A stretch of DNA of 64,000 nt from Scilla litardierei. Lineage: Eukaryota; Streptophyta; Magnoliopsida; Asparagales; Asparagaceae. Made by a program: the position numbers and the translations under genes. The DNA lies in assembly GCA_030789695.1 (NCBI GenBank), contig CM061138.1, positions 178,332,051-178,396,050 on the forward strand. Reading direction: 5' to 3'. The notes under the pieces were generated by a model. The model was not told the DNA's origin. It worked only from the letters and a program-made list of their open reading frames with translations, and searched no databases. Below, in pieces: positions 45,894 to 58,366 of this stretch; the stretch's first letter is position 1; each line of letters opens with the position of its first letter.

Positions 45894-48816
45894 TGTAATA
45901 CCTCGTCTCCGTATATATGAGTATAATGTACGTATTTTGGGACGTATTTGTACGTATGAAGTTTTTGAGTATTTTCATGAATTTTCCATAATTTTTTATA
46001 ACTAAATTATTTTTAAATAAATTTTTGGAACACCATTTGAATTATATAAATGAATTATTTGGATTAAATACTATGTATTTGTAATGGTATGAAGTATTAG
46101 TTGTGTATTTTTATTTTTCTGTAAAATTAAATTTTGGAAGATTAGTGGGATGACACATCACTTGGTTTGGTGTCATCTTACATGATGAGAAGAGTGACAC
46201 TTGTCTTAGGCCTTGACTAAATGAGTGGATGAGATAATTTGGGGAGAAAAACAAAATACCAAAAAGAAAACAAAGAAATCAAAAAACTCGCATCTCTCCC
46301 TCTCTCTCCCTCTCTCTCCCCCTCCTTTCATGCCATGGTCGAAATCTTATGGGGGTGAATAGGGTGTCCAAACACCCATAGGGCTACCTCACCTCCACTC
46401 TGCACACTCTGGCATCATTCTTTTCTTCATCGGGTACCGGTAGGTCATTCTGGAAATTTGAAGAGAGGAGGAGAGATTTGGGGGAAAGAGGAAAGTTTGG
46501 GGTTTTGATGAGATTTGAAATTCATGGAGTTTGAAGAGGGATGTCTTGGAGGAGTAGGAGAAGCCATAGAGGCCCAAGTTCATCAAGGAATTATTTGGAG
46601 GACCTTGTAAGAAAGAACTCCTAATCACTTAAGTAAGATTTAGTTTTAGGATTGGTTTCTTTTTTTGTTAGTAAGTTATTTTAATTTTTGTGTTGAAAAC
46701 TATGTTGAGTTTCATGATAGTATACATATCTTGGCAAATTAAATTTTGTACCATGATGATATTTCAATTGGTAGCATGTGGTTTCTTTTTAGTATCAAGT
46801 TAATATGTTTTGTTCTCATGGTGTATTAATACACAAAAATTAGTAATGGTGTTCCATGTTGAATAGTTGAGAGAAAGAGTTATATGATACCTTGTTAAAT
46901 TGTGTTTTATTTGTGTTAATGGAGTTGGTTTATATACTAGTTTCATCTAGTGAATAGATTGTTTATAATATAGTCTTAATTGAGCAAGGTAAGTTAATAG
47001 TAAAATTAATCTTTTGTAGAATTAAAAATATATTAACTTCTTGACAATGTGGCAATCTTACTTTTATGGTAGTATAGTTATGCTAAATAATGGCGCCAAC
47101 TATGTTAGAAAGTAGTTTTACTAGAAAATTTAGTTGCTGGAATTTTTCTTAGCACAGGACATCAACGTATAAAAATCATATAAAATAGTAGAAAAATCAG
47201 GAAAAATACAATCTAGGATACTACGGAAAAATACAGAAATTATCTACAACTTTGATGAAGGGACCAGAAGCTAATTCTGACAGTAAATAGGTCTGCAGAG
47301 CCATTCTTTCTGGACTAACAGTTTTGGACAGATTGGTAAATTATGCTACACTTAAGTTTTGTTGATGTTGCTTAAGTTCAAGTGGTTTATGTTCTTGTGC
47401 TCATATTAGTATGTTCATGACAACGAGTTTATAATGATATTTCATGAAATGCTTTACTTGAGATGATGATGATGATATTGTTAAAAATGAAGTGAAAACG
47501 GTAGTGAAACCGCAAATGAATCATTGTCAAAGCGATGATGTAATAATTTGAAAACTAAGAGTGAGGATGAGAATTTGACATCGGGAGTGCTCGGTCCATT
47601 CTTGAAATGGGTGAGACTCCAGATGTGGGTTCGGTGGAAACACGGGTAAATTTTAGATGTTAAGGAGCGGACAGTAGTACGATAGTCTCGCCCGATGTGT
47701 CACCCCCGGAAGGGGAGTTGAGAGGGCTAGAGAGGCCGCTGGTGCGCTCATGACGCACCATGACGGTAAATGATGGTTTTCTCCGTTTGTCTGACAGAAA
47801 AACCGAGATGAGTCTTACTCATGTACCTTGCCAGTCGGGTACGGAGTTGCGAGAGGCCCCGCCAGTGCTCGTGTCGCTGGAGTGATACCATTTTTTCACC
47901 CACCCTGGGTGAAGTCCGACTCCTTAGAGTCCTATGGTTTACACGGGTTTCCAAACATGAGAATCAATAACTTAAAGTAATTTTCTTTTAATTATAAATA
48001 TTGTTATCCCATGCTTACTTGTTTCTCTGACAAGTTAGTGTTGTTAACTCATGCTGATCTATTCCATTGTTTATTATAAATGTCCAGTACTTGCATGTTA
48101 ATATGTTCTCCTACTTACCTCCAGCACTTGCATATTATAACATGGTTGCTATTGCATGTTCACAAGTTCTTCCTTGATGCTTACACATCGTGTTGTGATT
48201 ACTTTTATGCCCTGAGACCATTACTTGTTAGACCACCCTTCCTAGATAGGTAGAGCAGTTCTAATGCTGGGTCCTACTAGAGTGCTAGGAGTTCCTACTG
48301 GGTCACGCGTTGATGTGTCCCCGTTGACTTTTCAGGTTGTGTGAGTTGGAGGTTGGAGATAGAGGCTGGAGCTTTGGAGTTGGTGAACAGTATTGTATGA
48401 TTGGGTGGCGAGGGGTATGATGAGAGGCTTGTGCTTTTGGTGTTTCTTTTTCCGGGTAGTCCTTTGCACTTAGGGTTGTGAGGATGAGAATGTTGGTGTT
48501 GTATAAATTGGATCTGGACTTGGAGTTGTATAAGATTATTGTTGTCTCAATGTAGCTTCCCTCTTTTGTACCCCTTGTACAGATGGTGTTTGTAAAAGAT
48601 GTATCATTCTATTAATAAAATGAAATATTATACTTTTGTTTATTTCTCAGTGTTATATCTGTGACGGAGTTTTACTTGTACTTCCCAACACATGCGTGGT
48701 GACCTGCAGAGTTCTTTTACTCTCTTCTTTTCTCTCTTCCTACGTAACACTCGTTGAGCTGGGAATACTTCGGACAGATTCGTACTTCCCGGGGATCCTG
48801 GTAGCGGGTCGTTACA
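45894..48816 (+). repeat. LARD-3 5' LTR
   Basis: A 2923-bp LTR from TGTAATACC to GGGTCGTTACA. It contains a CT-repeat (46290-46326). The reversed 3' end, TGTAACGACCCGC, resembles the LARD-1 LTR end, TGTAACGCCCCGC. An acceptor-like GACTTTTCAG at about 48328-48337 corresponds in place to the hairpin of the other family members, but I do not see a hairpin here. Confidence 0.72.
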
Positions 48817-48818
48817 GT

Positions 48819-48834
48819 TGGTGGCCCATGTAGG
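48819..48834 (+). other. LARD-3 primer binding site (tRNA-Ile type)
   Basis: TGGTGGCCCATGTAGG starts three bases after the LTR end. It differs by one base from the LARD-1 site and fits plant tRNA-Ile ending CCTACATGGGCCACCA or a close variant. Confidence 0.7.
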
Positions 48835-48985
48835 TCTCCGCACTGTGGCGTGCGTAAGGATGGTGCGGGTAATACTCCATAGGGGTAGTCGTGTCCTAAG
48901 GTGGGTAGGTGATCAGTCTAAAAATTAAACCCTTGTATTAGGGAAACCAATGTATAGAGCGTCCTGAGAGTAAGCATGGGTAGTT

Positions 48986-49030
<45 letters not shown>

Positions 49031-49853
49031 GTGGTGGGTATGTGTTTGCATGGATGTAAAAGTATTGCATGTGTATTCGCATGTATTTATATAGATATGT
49101 GTCTATAGCTATAGCTGTAAATAAGATACACTATAGATACGTGTATGACTGCTTATGTGTATTCCTATAATTCATAGTATATGTATGTGTATAGTAATGT
49201 TGTTTGAATGGATTGAGGTGAATGTAGTATTTGATGAGTGAAATTATGTGTAAGACATATTAACTGTACAATAGATTATTATGTATTATATATGTGGAAA
49301 CCTATACTTTGATTATATTTGGGGGTGTACATGTATGACCGTATGGATGTATATAGAGCTGTAAGTATGGATACTAAAGTCTGATGCATTTAAGTGAGGT
49401 TAGAAGATATATTGTACATGGTTGTCTAGTGGATGAGTGAGTGAGTGAGTGTGTGTGTGTGTGTGTGTATATATGGAGTATCTGTGTGAATATGCATTGG
49501 TGTGTAAATAAACTTATGATATATGTGTTAGTATATAGATGTTTGTTGGTGAGTCTAAGTGGAAGTATATTTGAATGTATAATAGTGTATGATGGTACAC
49601 ATAAGAATAAGTGTGTATGTATGCATACTATAAATGTGGTTGTGTAAATAGATATAGTGAGATACGTATATATGAGTGTAGCTACTATTGGATGTGTATC
49701 ATAAGTAGTGTGTGAAATATATTGGCTTACTATTGGTGTATTTATATATCATGTGATGATATGGGAGTGTAACATGTGACTAAGATTTATATATGGGTAT
49801 GTATTGTGTATACAAGTGTGTGTATATATACATATACTTTATTGATATAATTC
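48835..49853 (+). repeat. LARD-3 internal region with TG microsatellites
   Basis: It contains a (TG)n run at 48987-49028 and another at about 49450-49468, within TGTATATG-rich sequence. CCTAAGGTGGGTAGG near 48897 repeats the polypurine-like motif of LARD-1. No gene is seen. Confidence 0.7.
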
Positions 49854-49871
49854 TTGTGATGTAGTATATAT
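49854..49871. repeat. LINE target site duplication (18 bp), left copy
   Basis: TTGTGATGTAGTATATAT occurs here and at 62521-62538. The left copy runs into the T-run that is the LINE tail, so its last base is ambiguous. Confidence 0.88.
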
Positions 49872-52800
49872 TTTTTTTTGGGAAAGTTAGCATTGTTATT
49901 CATTGATCGAATATACAAATTACAATAATAGCACATCTAGGCATATGGTATCGATAGGGAGAGGATAGGACACAAGCGCCGTCACTCCCCACTATCAATC
50001 CCACATCCCAAATAATGCTATTCCCAAGGTGATATATACAAACAAAATTGGAATCTCCGAGTCATCCCAAGTCCCTAAAGCCCCAAACGGAAAATGCAGT
50101 AGCTTCATCATTCGTAGACGGTTCTAGATCATATAAAATTACTCTGATGTCTGTGGCTATCTCCTCAAATCGGGTGGTCTTACCTCTCTTCTCTCCTTCA
50201 AAAATGCGACGGTTTCTTTCCTTCCAAATATGCCAAACCGTGGTTGCCAGCACAGTTTTGCCCAGAATGTCCAAGCCCCCTTTCCCTCCAAATTGCTGAA
50301 GCCAGTGCTTCCCAATCTCGCTTAATCTTGGTGAAATCTGGGTTGGGACATGTAGCTTTAGCATGGCTCTGCTAATTATGTAGTTAGAGAAGCTGCACTT
50401 GAAAAATAGATGATCTATGTTCTCCTCCTTTCTATCATCACATAGCACACACTCGGCCGAAGTAGACATCCCCCGTCTACTCATTAAATCTCGGGTGAGA
50501 AGCTTTCCCTGAAATGAACGTAGCAAATTAATAGACATTTTAGGGGTGTGTCGGTTATACCAAATAAGTTTGTGAAATGGAAATTTGCTGCTACGCTTTC
50601 GGATCCCCTCCCACGCAGCTTTGAAACAAAATCTGTCCCCAGGTAACCAAGTCCATTCATCAGCTCCCACCTTCAAACGTTGATGAGAAATCAGTGCCCG
50701 AATGCTGGATAAAGCCGGGTCCTTGCTCCAATCCCCATCTACCCAATAGTCAGCGACAGTCTTCATTTCGACGCCGGAGGGGATGTCGCATAATTTGTGC
50801 AATGGCCCGCTGTCCGTCCAAGGGTCAATCCAGAACAGAGTTTCACGGCCATCCCTCACCTTCCTGCGAATGAGTCTACAAGAGTTGATGCGGCTATTTA
50901 GGAGTCTCTTCCATGTTCCGGACTGAGTGGCAATCCCTGTTGCCGCAAAGAAATTTTTACTGGACCCATATATCGCCCCCATATGTTTAGCCCAAATGCT
51001 ATCTGAAGTCAGGTATCTCCATGTGAGTTTTAGCCCTGCCGCCGCATTTAAATCCTCCAGAAGCCTGATTCCTATGCCTCCTTCCTCTTTTGGTCTACAA
51101 ATATCTTCCCAAGCCCATGCTCTAGATGACCCCAAAATAAAACGCCGGCACATAGAAGAGATAACTTTCAGGATATTGGCAGGGATGTGAAATGCGTGCA
51201 TCCAAAAAGCAACAATCCCATAAATCAGAGTTCTCACTAATTCAATACGCCCTGCAATAGAAAGTAACGAAGAACTCCAACCCAACATCCTCTTCTTGCA
51301 TTTATCCACCAGCCTTCCATAATTAATAGTTCTTGGATATTTAGAAGAAAGAGGTAATCCAAGATAGGTGGAGATTGTTGTAGCAATTTTGATCCCCAGC
51401 AAATCTGCTAAATCACTCTTTTTAGAAGCTCCCTTACTAAACAAACCCAAGCTTTTATCCCAGTTTACCTGGAGCCCAGTATATCCATAGAATTCATCCA
51501 GTAAATTCTTGATGCCTATGAAGGATCTGATATTTGCCCGACAGAAGACAAGAAGATCATCGGCGAAAAGAAGATGGGAAATTGATCCAGTACGCCGCAT
51601 GGGTTGAATACTCCCCAAATTAATGGCCCTAGAAATCAGGATGGAGAAGGCTTCCATAGTAATGACAAATAAGTAAGGAGATAGAGGGTCACCTTGACGA
51701 ATTCCCCTATTTCCCGTGAAGTAACCATGGGGGGATCCATTGATCATTACTGAGAACGAAGGGGTAAATATGCATTCTTTAATCCAGCTAATAAAAATAT
51801 CAGGGAAGCCCAGTTGTTTCAGAAAGAAAAGAATGAAGTCCCGATTGACACTATCAAAAGCCTTACGCAGATCCAATTTCAGACATGCACGGCCACCCAT
51901 AGGGTTGCTGAAGTCTCTAATCTGCTGATGGGCAAGGAGGGTACAGTCCGTCAAAAGCCTACCTTTCAAAAAAGCAGCTTGGTTGGGAGAAATCAGCTCA
52001 TGAATGACCACTTTAATTCTGTTGCAGATAATTTTGCTAATGAACTTGTAAAGGACATTGCAACAGGCAATCGGCCTATAATCCCTCAAATTCGATGCTT
52101 TGTCATTCTTTGGGACTAAGGTCAAAAAAGTGTGGTTCACTGATCGAAGAAGTGAACTCGATCTAAAAAAAGATTTGATGCAAGAAGATACCTCATCACC
52201 AATAAGGGCCCAGTTTTGTTGATAGAAGAATCCATTGTACCCATCAGGGCCGGGGGACTTATCTGGGCCTACCTGAAATACCGCAGTTTTGATCTCTTCA
52301 TCTGTAACCATCCTGCTAAGCCAAGTGGAAGAATCTGCAGTTAATATACGTTTCGGAACCAGATTCTGAAAGGAAGACTGATAATGGCTTTGGTTGTATA
52401 ATTTTTCATAGAAAGCAGGAGCTTGCTTCTTCAAATCTTCCTGAATAACATTTCGCCCCCCCTACTGTCAATAAGATGGTGTAGATTGTTACGGCAGATC
52501 CTGGACTTCATAGCAGTGTAGAAAAACTTGGTATTCCTGTCTCCAAGGGTAAGCCAATCCTGCCTGCTTTTTTGACGAAACATGTCCTCTTCCAGTTTCA
52601 TAGCTTTATTTAGATTCTTCAGTAGTTGTTGCTCTTTGTGCTGTAAGGAGATGGAAGAGTGTATACCTGGTTCATTACGGATTTCCTCAAGCTCTCTCCT
52701 CAATTTTTTCACCATATTTGTCGCATTATAGTCTTCAGCCCAATCACGAAGCAAAGGTTTCAATCTTTTAAGCTTTTGTGTCAGTTTATACATGGGAGTA

Positions 52801-53159
52801 CCCTTCTCTTGGCCGGCCCAACATGATTCAATAAGTTTCCTGTAGCCTGGGCATTGGATCCAGTAGTTAAAAAACTTGAAAGGCTTAGGATCAGAAGGTA
52901 CCTGAGTATGCAGCTTTACCACCATAGGAGAATGACCACTTGTAGACGGATCCAGATAATTTGTAAAAGTCTCTGGGAGCAAATCAATCCAAGGAAAATT
53001 ACAGAAAACTCGATCGAGTTGCGCTGCAATACGTGATTGTCCAAGCCGATTGTTGCACCAGCTAAACTTATTCCCCGTACTCTTCAGCTCATGAAGAGCA
53101 CATCTGTTAATGCATTCGTTGAAATCCTGAACCATAGACTCCTCCAGCTGCCTTCCCCC

Positions 53160-54897
53160 TGTAGTGCCTTGTGGTAGCTACTGCACACGTACTAGAGGGG
53201 GGGTGAATAGTACTTAAAATAATTAAGAGAGTTATTCCTAACTATTGTGCAATGAACAAACGACAATGCGGAATTAAACAACAATCAACAAGAATTAAAC
53301 ATACTCAAACAAAGCATGTAACGGGTTCGGATCCACCCAAGTCTCCCCGACTTGTTCCCGGTGATCCTACGTCCCAACCACCCGGATCCCCTCCGGATAC
53401 TTGAGTTAGCAACCCTAACTCAAGATTTCCACTATGAAATACTTGTGAAAAACCTTCACAAGTCAAATCATACACAAAGTAATTTGTGACTCCCACAACC
53501 CGGGATCACAACCACAACTCTCACAACCGAGAGATAAACACTTACAAAATGAAAGTAAATGAAATAAACTCTTACCGTACAAAATCCTATGCCTTGAGTA
53601 AATCTTACCAAATTAGGGCAATGATGGATTTTGAGGAGAGAATGTCACCAAACCGAATCTCCACCAATAAGATCAGCGATCTAAGGCTAGGATGGAGGAT
53701 GGTGACTTTGGATCAAGCTATTGGCTTGGAAGGCTCACAATGGAGAGAATCTCTCTTGAGGAAATGGCTCAAAGAGTTGAGGGAGAGATTCTTGTGAGGA
53801 AGAGAAAGCTTTAGAATGGAATAGAAAAGCTTCTCTTAGATTTCTCCAAATCTCTAAAATGGCAGCCTTGAAACTTATGAAAGAGCCCCTCCAACTATAT
53901 ATAGGATAGAGGAGAGAGGGAGAGAAAAACGTTTCAAGAAAAGCTCCAACGGCCCTATTCTGAACCAGACTAGTCGGTCAAAGAAGGATCACTGACCGAC
54001 TAGTTCATCAACTAGTCGGTCGGTGATACAACGTAGACCGACTAACGGTTGAACAGCCAAAAGGTCGAAGTACAGGAGATGACAACTAGTCGGTCTAAGA
54101 AGACTTGCCGACCGACTAGTTTCACAACTAGTCGGTCGGTGAATGATCTTTGACCGACTAACGTCGAAATAGAATAGGCTGACTTCAAGTAGACTTAGTC
54201 GGTTTAAGAACAAATGCTGACCGACTAGTTTCTCAACTAGTCAGTCGACAAACGTTCTTTGACCGACTAACTTGAAACAGTAGCTTAGGCTGAAAATGAC
54301 TGTACACAACTAGTCGGTCTGAGAAGGACTCCTGACCGACTGATCGTCATCTAGTCGGTCGGTGACTCTTTTTTGACCGACTAACTGTAGTCATAGAAAG
54401 AGCTGAATAAAGAGAGGCAAACTAGTCGGTTCATGTAGAGTTGCCGACCGACTAGATCGTCATCTAGTCGATTGGTGACTCTTCTTGAACCAACTAACAT
54501 GCACTCGAAGCCGAGGGAAGAAGCGATAGGCTTCGGGAAAGTTTCTAATGGCTTCTATGAATATCCTAGCTCTAAGATATAAGCGAAATGAAGATTATAA
54601 AGTAAGTCCTACTCAAGGCTTAACATTCTACGAAAGAAGCTTAAAGACTATAAATAAATCTTGACGATACTGTCTTCAATAGCTTCAATCGAATCTTCAT
54701 GACTTCTAAATTGCTCCTTGAGCTTCAACGAAGCTCCAGGCACACGATCACGCGTATTGAGAAGTCTTGAGACGTCGCTTTTGATGTACGTGGTATTTTG
54801 GCGACGATCTCCATAACTGCGCTCACAAATAAGTTAGTATACATTATTTATGTTTGCTCATCATCCAAAACCAAATCCGGGGAATCATATCACAACA
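53160..54897 (-). repeat. TR-GAG 3' LTR
   Basis: 1738 bp, TGTAGTGCC...CACAACA on the plus strand. A TATA box is at 53896-53903 (minus) and an ACTAGTCGGTC array upstream of it at 53969-54500. Confidence 0.93.
53969..54500 (-). promoter_or_regulatory. U3 array of ACTAGTCGGTC inverted motifs
   Basis: About 20 half-sites alternate between ACTAGTCGGTC and its complement GACCGACTAGT, in pairs separated by about 15-30 bases. The array begins about 70 bp above the TATA box. The other LTR has the same array at 59175-59705. Layout suggests an enhancer; function is not shown. Confidence 0.6.
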
Positions 54898-54913
54898 TTC
54901 TCCCCCTTTTTGG
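54898..54913 (-). other. TR-GAG polypurine tract
   Basis: The minus strand reads CCAAAAAGGGGGAGAA directly against the 3' LTR. Confidence 0.88.
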
Positions 54914-56119
54914 TGATGACAAACCAACATAAATAATAATCAATAATAATGATTCAATTGAAATTTACTTACTCCCCCTAAATTGATGACACGTTAGTTC
55001 CATATTCAATAATATTCATATGCATCAAGCAGCGAGGGAAGATATGATATATGAACCACATATCACATATTGACATATAGGATCTAAATCTATTTTATAT
55101 CTTTACTCCCCCTGAATCTAACACATCAAATTAGATTCATGGTAATCATTATTAAGTAGCACATTGTCATTATTATATCTCTCCCCCTTTGTCATTAGCA
55201 AAAAGAGCGGGAGGAGACAAAACCAATGGCTAAAAAATAACGCATGGGAGTCGAAGAATACGACCAAGGCCCAAAATAACACCAATGCAAAATATCAAAT
55301 GCAAAATACCGAATAAAAACAAAGCGTGTCAAGGAGACCAAAGTCGAAAATCGGAAACCGAAATCATCAAACCATAGGCGAAATACGAAATACGAAATCA
55401 TCTAGCCATAGGCGAAACTCGAAAACCGAAATCATAGGATCATCGGTGAAAATCGGAAAACGAAATCACCAAGCCATAGGCGAAAATCGAAATACGAAAT
55501 CATCAAGCCATAGGCGAAAAACGAAATCCGAAATCATCAAAACTCAAATCTATTTCACTTATTGAGTTTTGGAACATACTCTCCAAAATCAATAGAATGC
55601 ATGGAAAATAATTCTATGTTTCCATAGAAAGAATTCTATTAAATCCATAAAATCGTCGAACGACGAAATCAACATCAGAGACAAAAATAATCCGATGTGC
55701 ATACCAAATGTAGCATGCAAGAATGTTATGCCAAAAGTAGACTAATCTAGCATACCAAATGAAGCAAAATGATACCAATCATAATATATTCTACCAATGG
55801 ATACCAATATGAATCAAAAGTATGAACATACTTACAACATTAAGCTCCCCCTACTTTGGTGCATCACTCAAGCACCATCAACTCCAATCGAATGAAAATC
55901 CTTGCAAATCACGAAGTTGGTAGGGTTGGTATCTCATGGTGGATTTAACCTAGAGAATATCATTTTGGTATCCAAAGATATTTTTGGATCCTATGGGTTA
56001 GGCAATAAATTTAGCTAACTAAATTCAAATTAAATGTAACCCATACATACCACAATTGCTTTGGTACCCATAAAATGAAATTAAACTTATGGTACTAAGC
56101 AATGAAGGGTCAAAGGAAA
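54914..56119 (-). repeat. TR-GAG 3' non-coding region with a 34-bp minisatellite
   Basis: Bases 55340-55540 hold about five imperfect copies of a roughly 34-bp unit built on CCATAGGCGAAAATCGAAAT. The plus-strand frame across it is a repeat translation. The rest is AT-rich with repeated CTCCCCCT-type motifs and no gene. Confidence 0.6.
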
Positions 56120-56500
56120 CTAGCCCTTCGGAAACCAAGTCCAAGAGGAACTTGATTTCCCAACATAATCATCATTCAAAATAACATCATTTATAAATGA
56201 TTTCACATACAAATTCTTAGCATGCATGCTTGTGTTCTTCGGACCCCAAATAGTGTATGTCTTGGGAGTCCTAATCCTATTGGAAACATGCATACGTTGT
56301 TGATTTCTATGTGATGCATGACGTGGGTAAGCATATGGCATGCGATGCAATGGTGCATGACGATAATTATTCATATGAGAATGAGGATGAACATATGGAT
56401 GCGGAGGAACACGTGCATGAGTGTGTCTCACATGGTGTGCACGTGCTCGTGGGTGCGGAGCATAGAAATTGGCATATGTTGCTAACATGTAGGGTAGGAT
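56120..56500 (-). pseudogene. Frameshifted C-terminal tail of the SIRE-like gag
   Basis: In a second frame this encodes a His/Pro/Arg-rich segment (YANFYAPHPRARAHHVRHT), then TYTIWGPKN and SSWTWFPKG before the stop. Such Trp-x-Pro-Lys repeats are common at the end of SIRE-type gag. It overlaps the last codons of the main frame, so one small indel around 56450-56530 separates them. Confidence 0.6.
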
Positions 56501-58325
56501 TTGTGTTCCTATGTGGCATGGTATACATGAAAGCATGACCCTTCTTTGGAGGTCCACCCAAAGTGGGTTTCTTTCCAAATGGGGGCGTGTTCCTAGCGGA
56601 AGCACCATTGGTAGAAGAACTACCCATGACGTGTTTACTTCCACTAGTAGAAGCATCGGAAGATGGCCTAACAAAAGTGGCGGACGATTTGGATGAATCT
56701 CCCATCTTATACCCCAAACCAATGTGATGATTGGCCGGAGGTAAGTCATTTAGGATATTATCCAACTTGCCCTTACCTTTGTTGAATTCATGAATTCGGC
56801 CTAATGTGCTCTCATGCTTCTCGGTGAGAGAATGCAAGGAAGCATCCAAAGTGGACACTTGCGATGCGAGTGAACAAACACGTGATTTGAGATTTTTATT
56901 CTCAATACTCAAAGTTGAGATTTGAGACGTCAAATCCGCTATCACAGGTTCATCCGAATCCTCGATATGAACATGCTCAAGTTGAGACTTGAGATTTTCA
57001 ATCTCATTTCTCAACCCATCAACAACGGTGTCGTTGTTGACGATGAAAGGCTTAGGCGAGTTTTTAAGACTATCTAATTCATTTTTAGTCTTCATAAACT
57101 TAGTAGCCATATTAGAAAACTTATTCCATAGTTGTTCATTGGCTATTCTAAGTTCATCATTGGTTACCTCTTCGCCTTCATCCTCGCTTCCATCCTCGCT
57201 TTCATCGGAGGAAGTCTCTTCATCACGATCCTCTTTTCCCATGAAGCACGTGTGTGCTTTCTCCACTCTTTCATCGTCCGACTCTCCACTTGAGGAGTCG
57301 GAGTCGGTGAAAGTGCCGACAAGCCCTTTCTTGTGCTTTCTTGACTTGTCGTGCTTGGATCCCTTCCATTTTCCCTTGTGTTTGTAGAGAAGACAATCCG
57401 GCTTGATATGTCCTGGCTTGTTGCATTTGTAAAACACGGGAGTAGAAACATTAGTCGAAATAAATTTAGATTTGCGATTCAACTTACCTTGTCGGAAGAA
57501 TCGGAGGAACTTCTTTGCCATATCGGCCAAAGCTTCCATGTCCAACTCATCGTCCGATTCTTCTTCCGATTCTTCATCATCGGTAGATGGAGCGGCCTTG
57601 TATGCAATCGCCTTTTTCTTAGGCTCGTCTTGCTTCAAGTACGACTTCATATTTTCTTTCATCATGAGCTTGCTATCCTTGCGTACCTCGTATGACATCA
57701 AGGTACCCATTAGTTGAGTAACCGTATAAGTTTTCATGTCATTACCTTCCTCGATGGCGAAGGTACGCTTCTCCCAACAAGAAGGAAGTCCATCGATTAT
57801 CTTCGAGACTTTCTCCTTTTGGGTGTAGGTCTTCCCAAGAGCTTCCAACTCGTTTGTGATGTCGACGAATCGAGCATAATACTCTTTCATCTTTTCACCC
57901 TGCAGCATATGAAATAATACGAAATCTTTATTCACTACCACGAGTTTAGAATCTCTTACCCGACTCGTCCCTTCATGTAAGATGAGGAGGGAGTTCCATA
58001 TTTGATATGCACTCTTACATGTGCATATCTTATTGAAGTCCTCGGGCTCCAATGCGCACTGCAAGGCGTTCATTGCCTTGGCATTACTTACCTCCGCGGA
58101 GACCTCCGCGGGAGTCCACTTTGCGAAATCTTGTTCGGAGGGCTCGACGTACTCATTCATCATGGCTCTCCAAAGTGAAGCGCTCCGGAGGAACGTTTCC
58201 ATTCGGCATTTCCAGTACCCATAGTTGATACCGCTGAAGGAAGGAGGCCTAGATGAAGATTGCCCTTCCAAGACTGAAGAAGCTTCTTGACGATCCTTGA
58301 AGACGTTGTAGTCGTTGTTCGTCAT
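56367..58325 (-). CDS. SIRE-like Gag protein
   Basis: The frame encodes 652 residues from MTNNDYN at 58325. Residues 25-230 are the copia gag core (SFSGINYGYWKCRMETFL; DGLPSCWEKRTFAI). An acidic stretch STDDEESEEESDDELD follows. A zinc knuckle near 299-312 reads FYKCNKPGHIKPDC, where the first cysteine of the CCHC set is replaced by phenylalanine. Residues 395-530 are predicted by eye to form coiled coils (DGLRNEIENLKSQLEHV and similar). Near 56500 the frame shifts: the true tail (His/Pro-rich, then TYTIWGPKNTS) continues in the frame ending at 56120. The protein would build virus-like particles in the cytoplasm. RNA binding is questionable given the knuckle change. Confidence 0.87.
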   Translation of the reverse strand: MTNNDYNVFKDRQEASSVLEGQSSSRPPSFSGINYGYWKCRMETFLRSASLWRAMMNEYVEPSEQDFAKWTPAEVSAEVSNAKAMNALQCALEPEDFNKICTCKSAYQIWNSLLILHEGTSRVRDSKLVVVNKDFVLFHMLQGEKMKEYYARFVDITNELEALGKTYTQKEKVSKIIDGLPSCWEKRTFAIEEGNDMKTYTVTQLMGTLMSYEVRKDSKLMMKENMKSYLKQDEPKKKAIAYKAAPSTDDEESEEESDDELDMEALADMAKKFLRFFRQGKLNRKSKFISTNVSTPVFYKCNKPGHIKPDCLLYKHKGKWKGSKHDKSRKHKKGLVGTFTDSDSSSGESDDERVEKAHTCFMGKEDRDEETSSDESEDGSEDEGEEVTNDELRIANEQLWNKFSNMATKFMKTKNELDSLKNSPKPFIVNNDTVVDGLRNEIENLKSQLEHVHIEDSDEPVIADLTSQISTLSIENKNLKSRVCSLASQVSTLDASLHSLTEKHESTLGRIHEFNKGKGKLDNILNDLPPANHHIGLGYKMGDSSKSSATFVRPSSDASTSGSKHVMGSSSTNGASARNTPPFGKKPTLGGPPKKGHAFMYTMPHRNTNPTLHVSNICQFLCSAPTSTCTPCETHSCTCSSASICSSSFSYE

Positions 58326-58350
58326 AGCTTTGAACTTGTAGCTTTAACCT

Positions 58351-58364
58351 TGGCTTTGATACCA
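58351..58364 (-). other. TR-GAG primer binding site
   Basis: The minus strand reads TGGTATCAAAGCCA, one base different from the initiator-Met site. It is two bases from the LTR end at 58367. Confidence 0.85.
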
Positions 58365-58366
58365 AC

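Larger units (their letters stand above)
45894..49853 (+). mobile_element. LARD-3: long-LTR gypsy-type element with tRNA-Ile primer site (left part)
   Basis: It starts TGTAATACCTCG inside the copia remnant. A 2.9-kb LTR ends at 48816 and a tRNA-Ile primer site follows. The internal part is non-coding and TG-rich, and is cut by the LINE. Sequence right of the LINE (from 62539) should belong to it, but its second LTR is not seen in the window. Confidence 0.72.

Noticed and set aside
53969..54500. CRISPR-like repeat and spacer pattern
   Set aside because: The units are diverged inverted half-sites inside a plant LTR, copied in the second LTR, with no cas genes and no constant repeat.
55326..55565. 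79-residue plus frame with repeated SHRRN-like segments
   Set aside because: It is the minisatellite read in one frame, antisense to the element.
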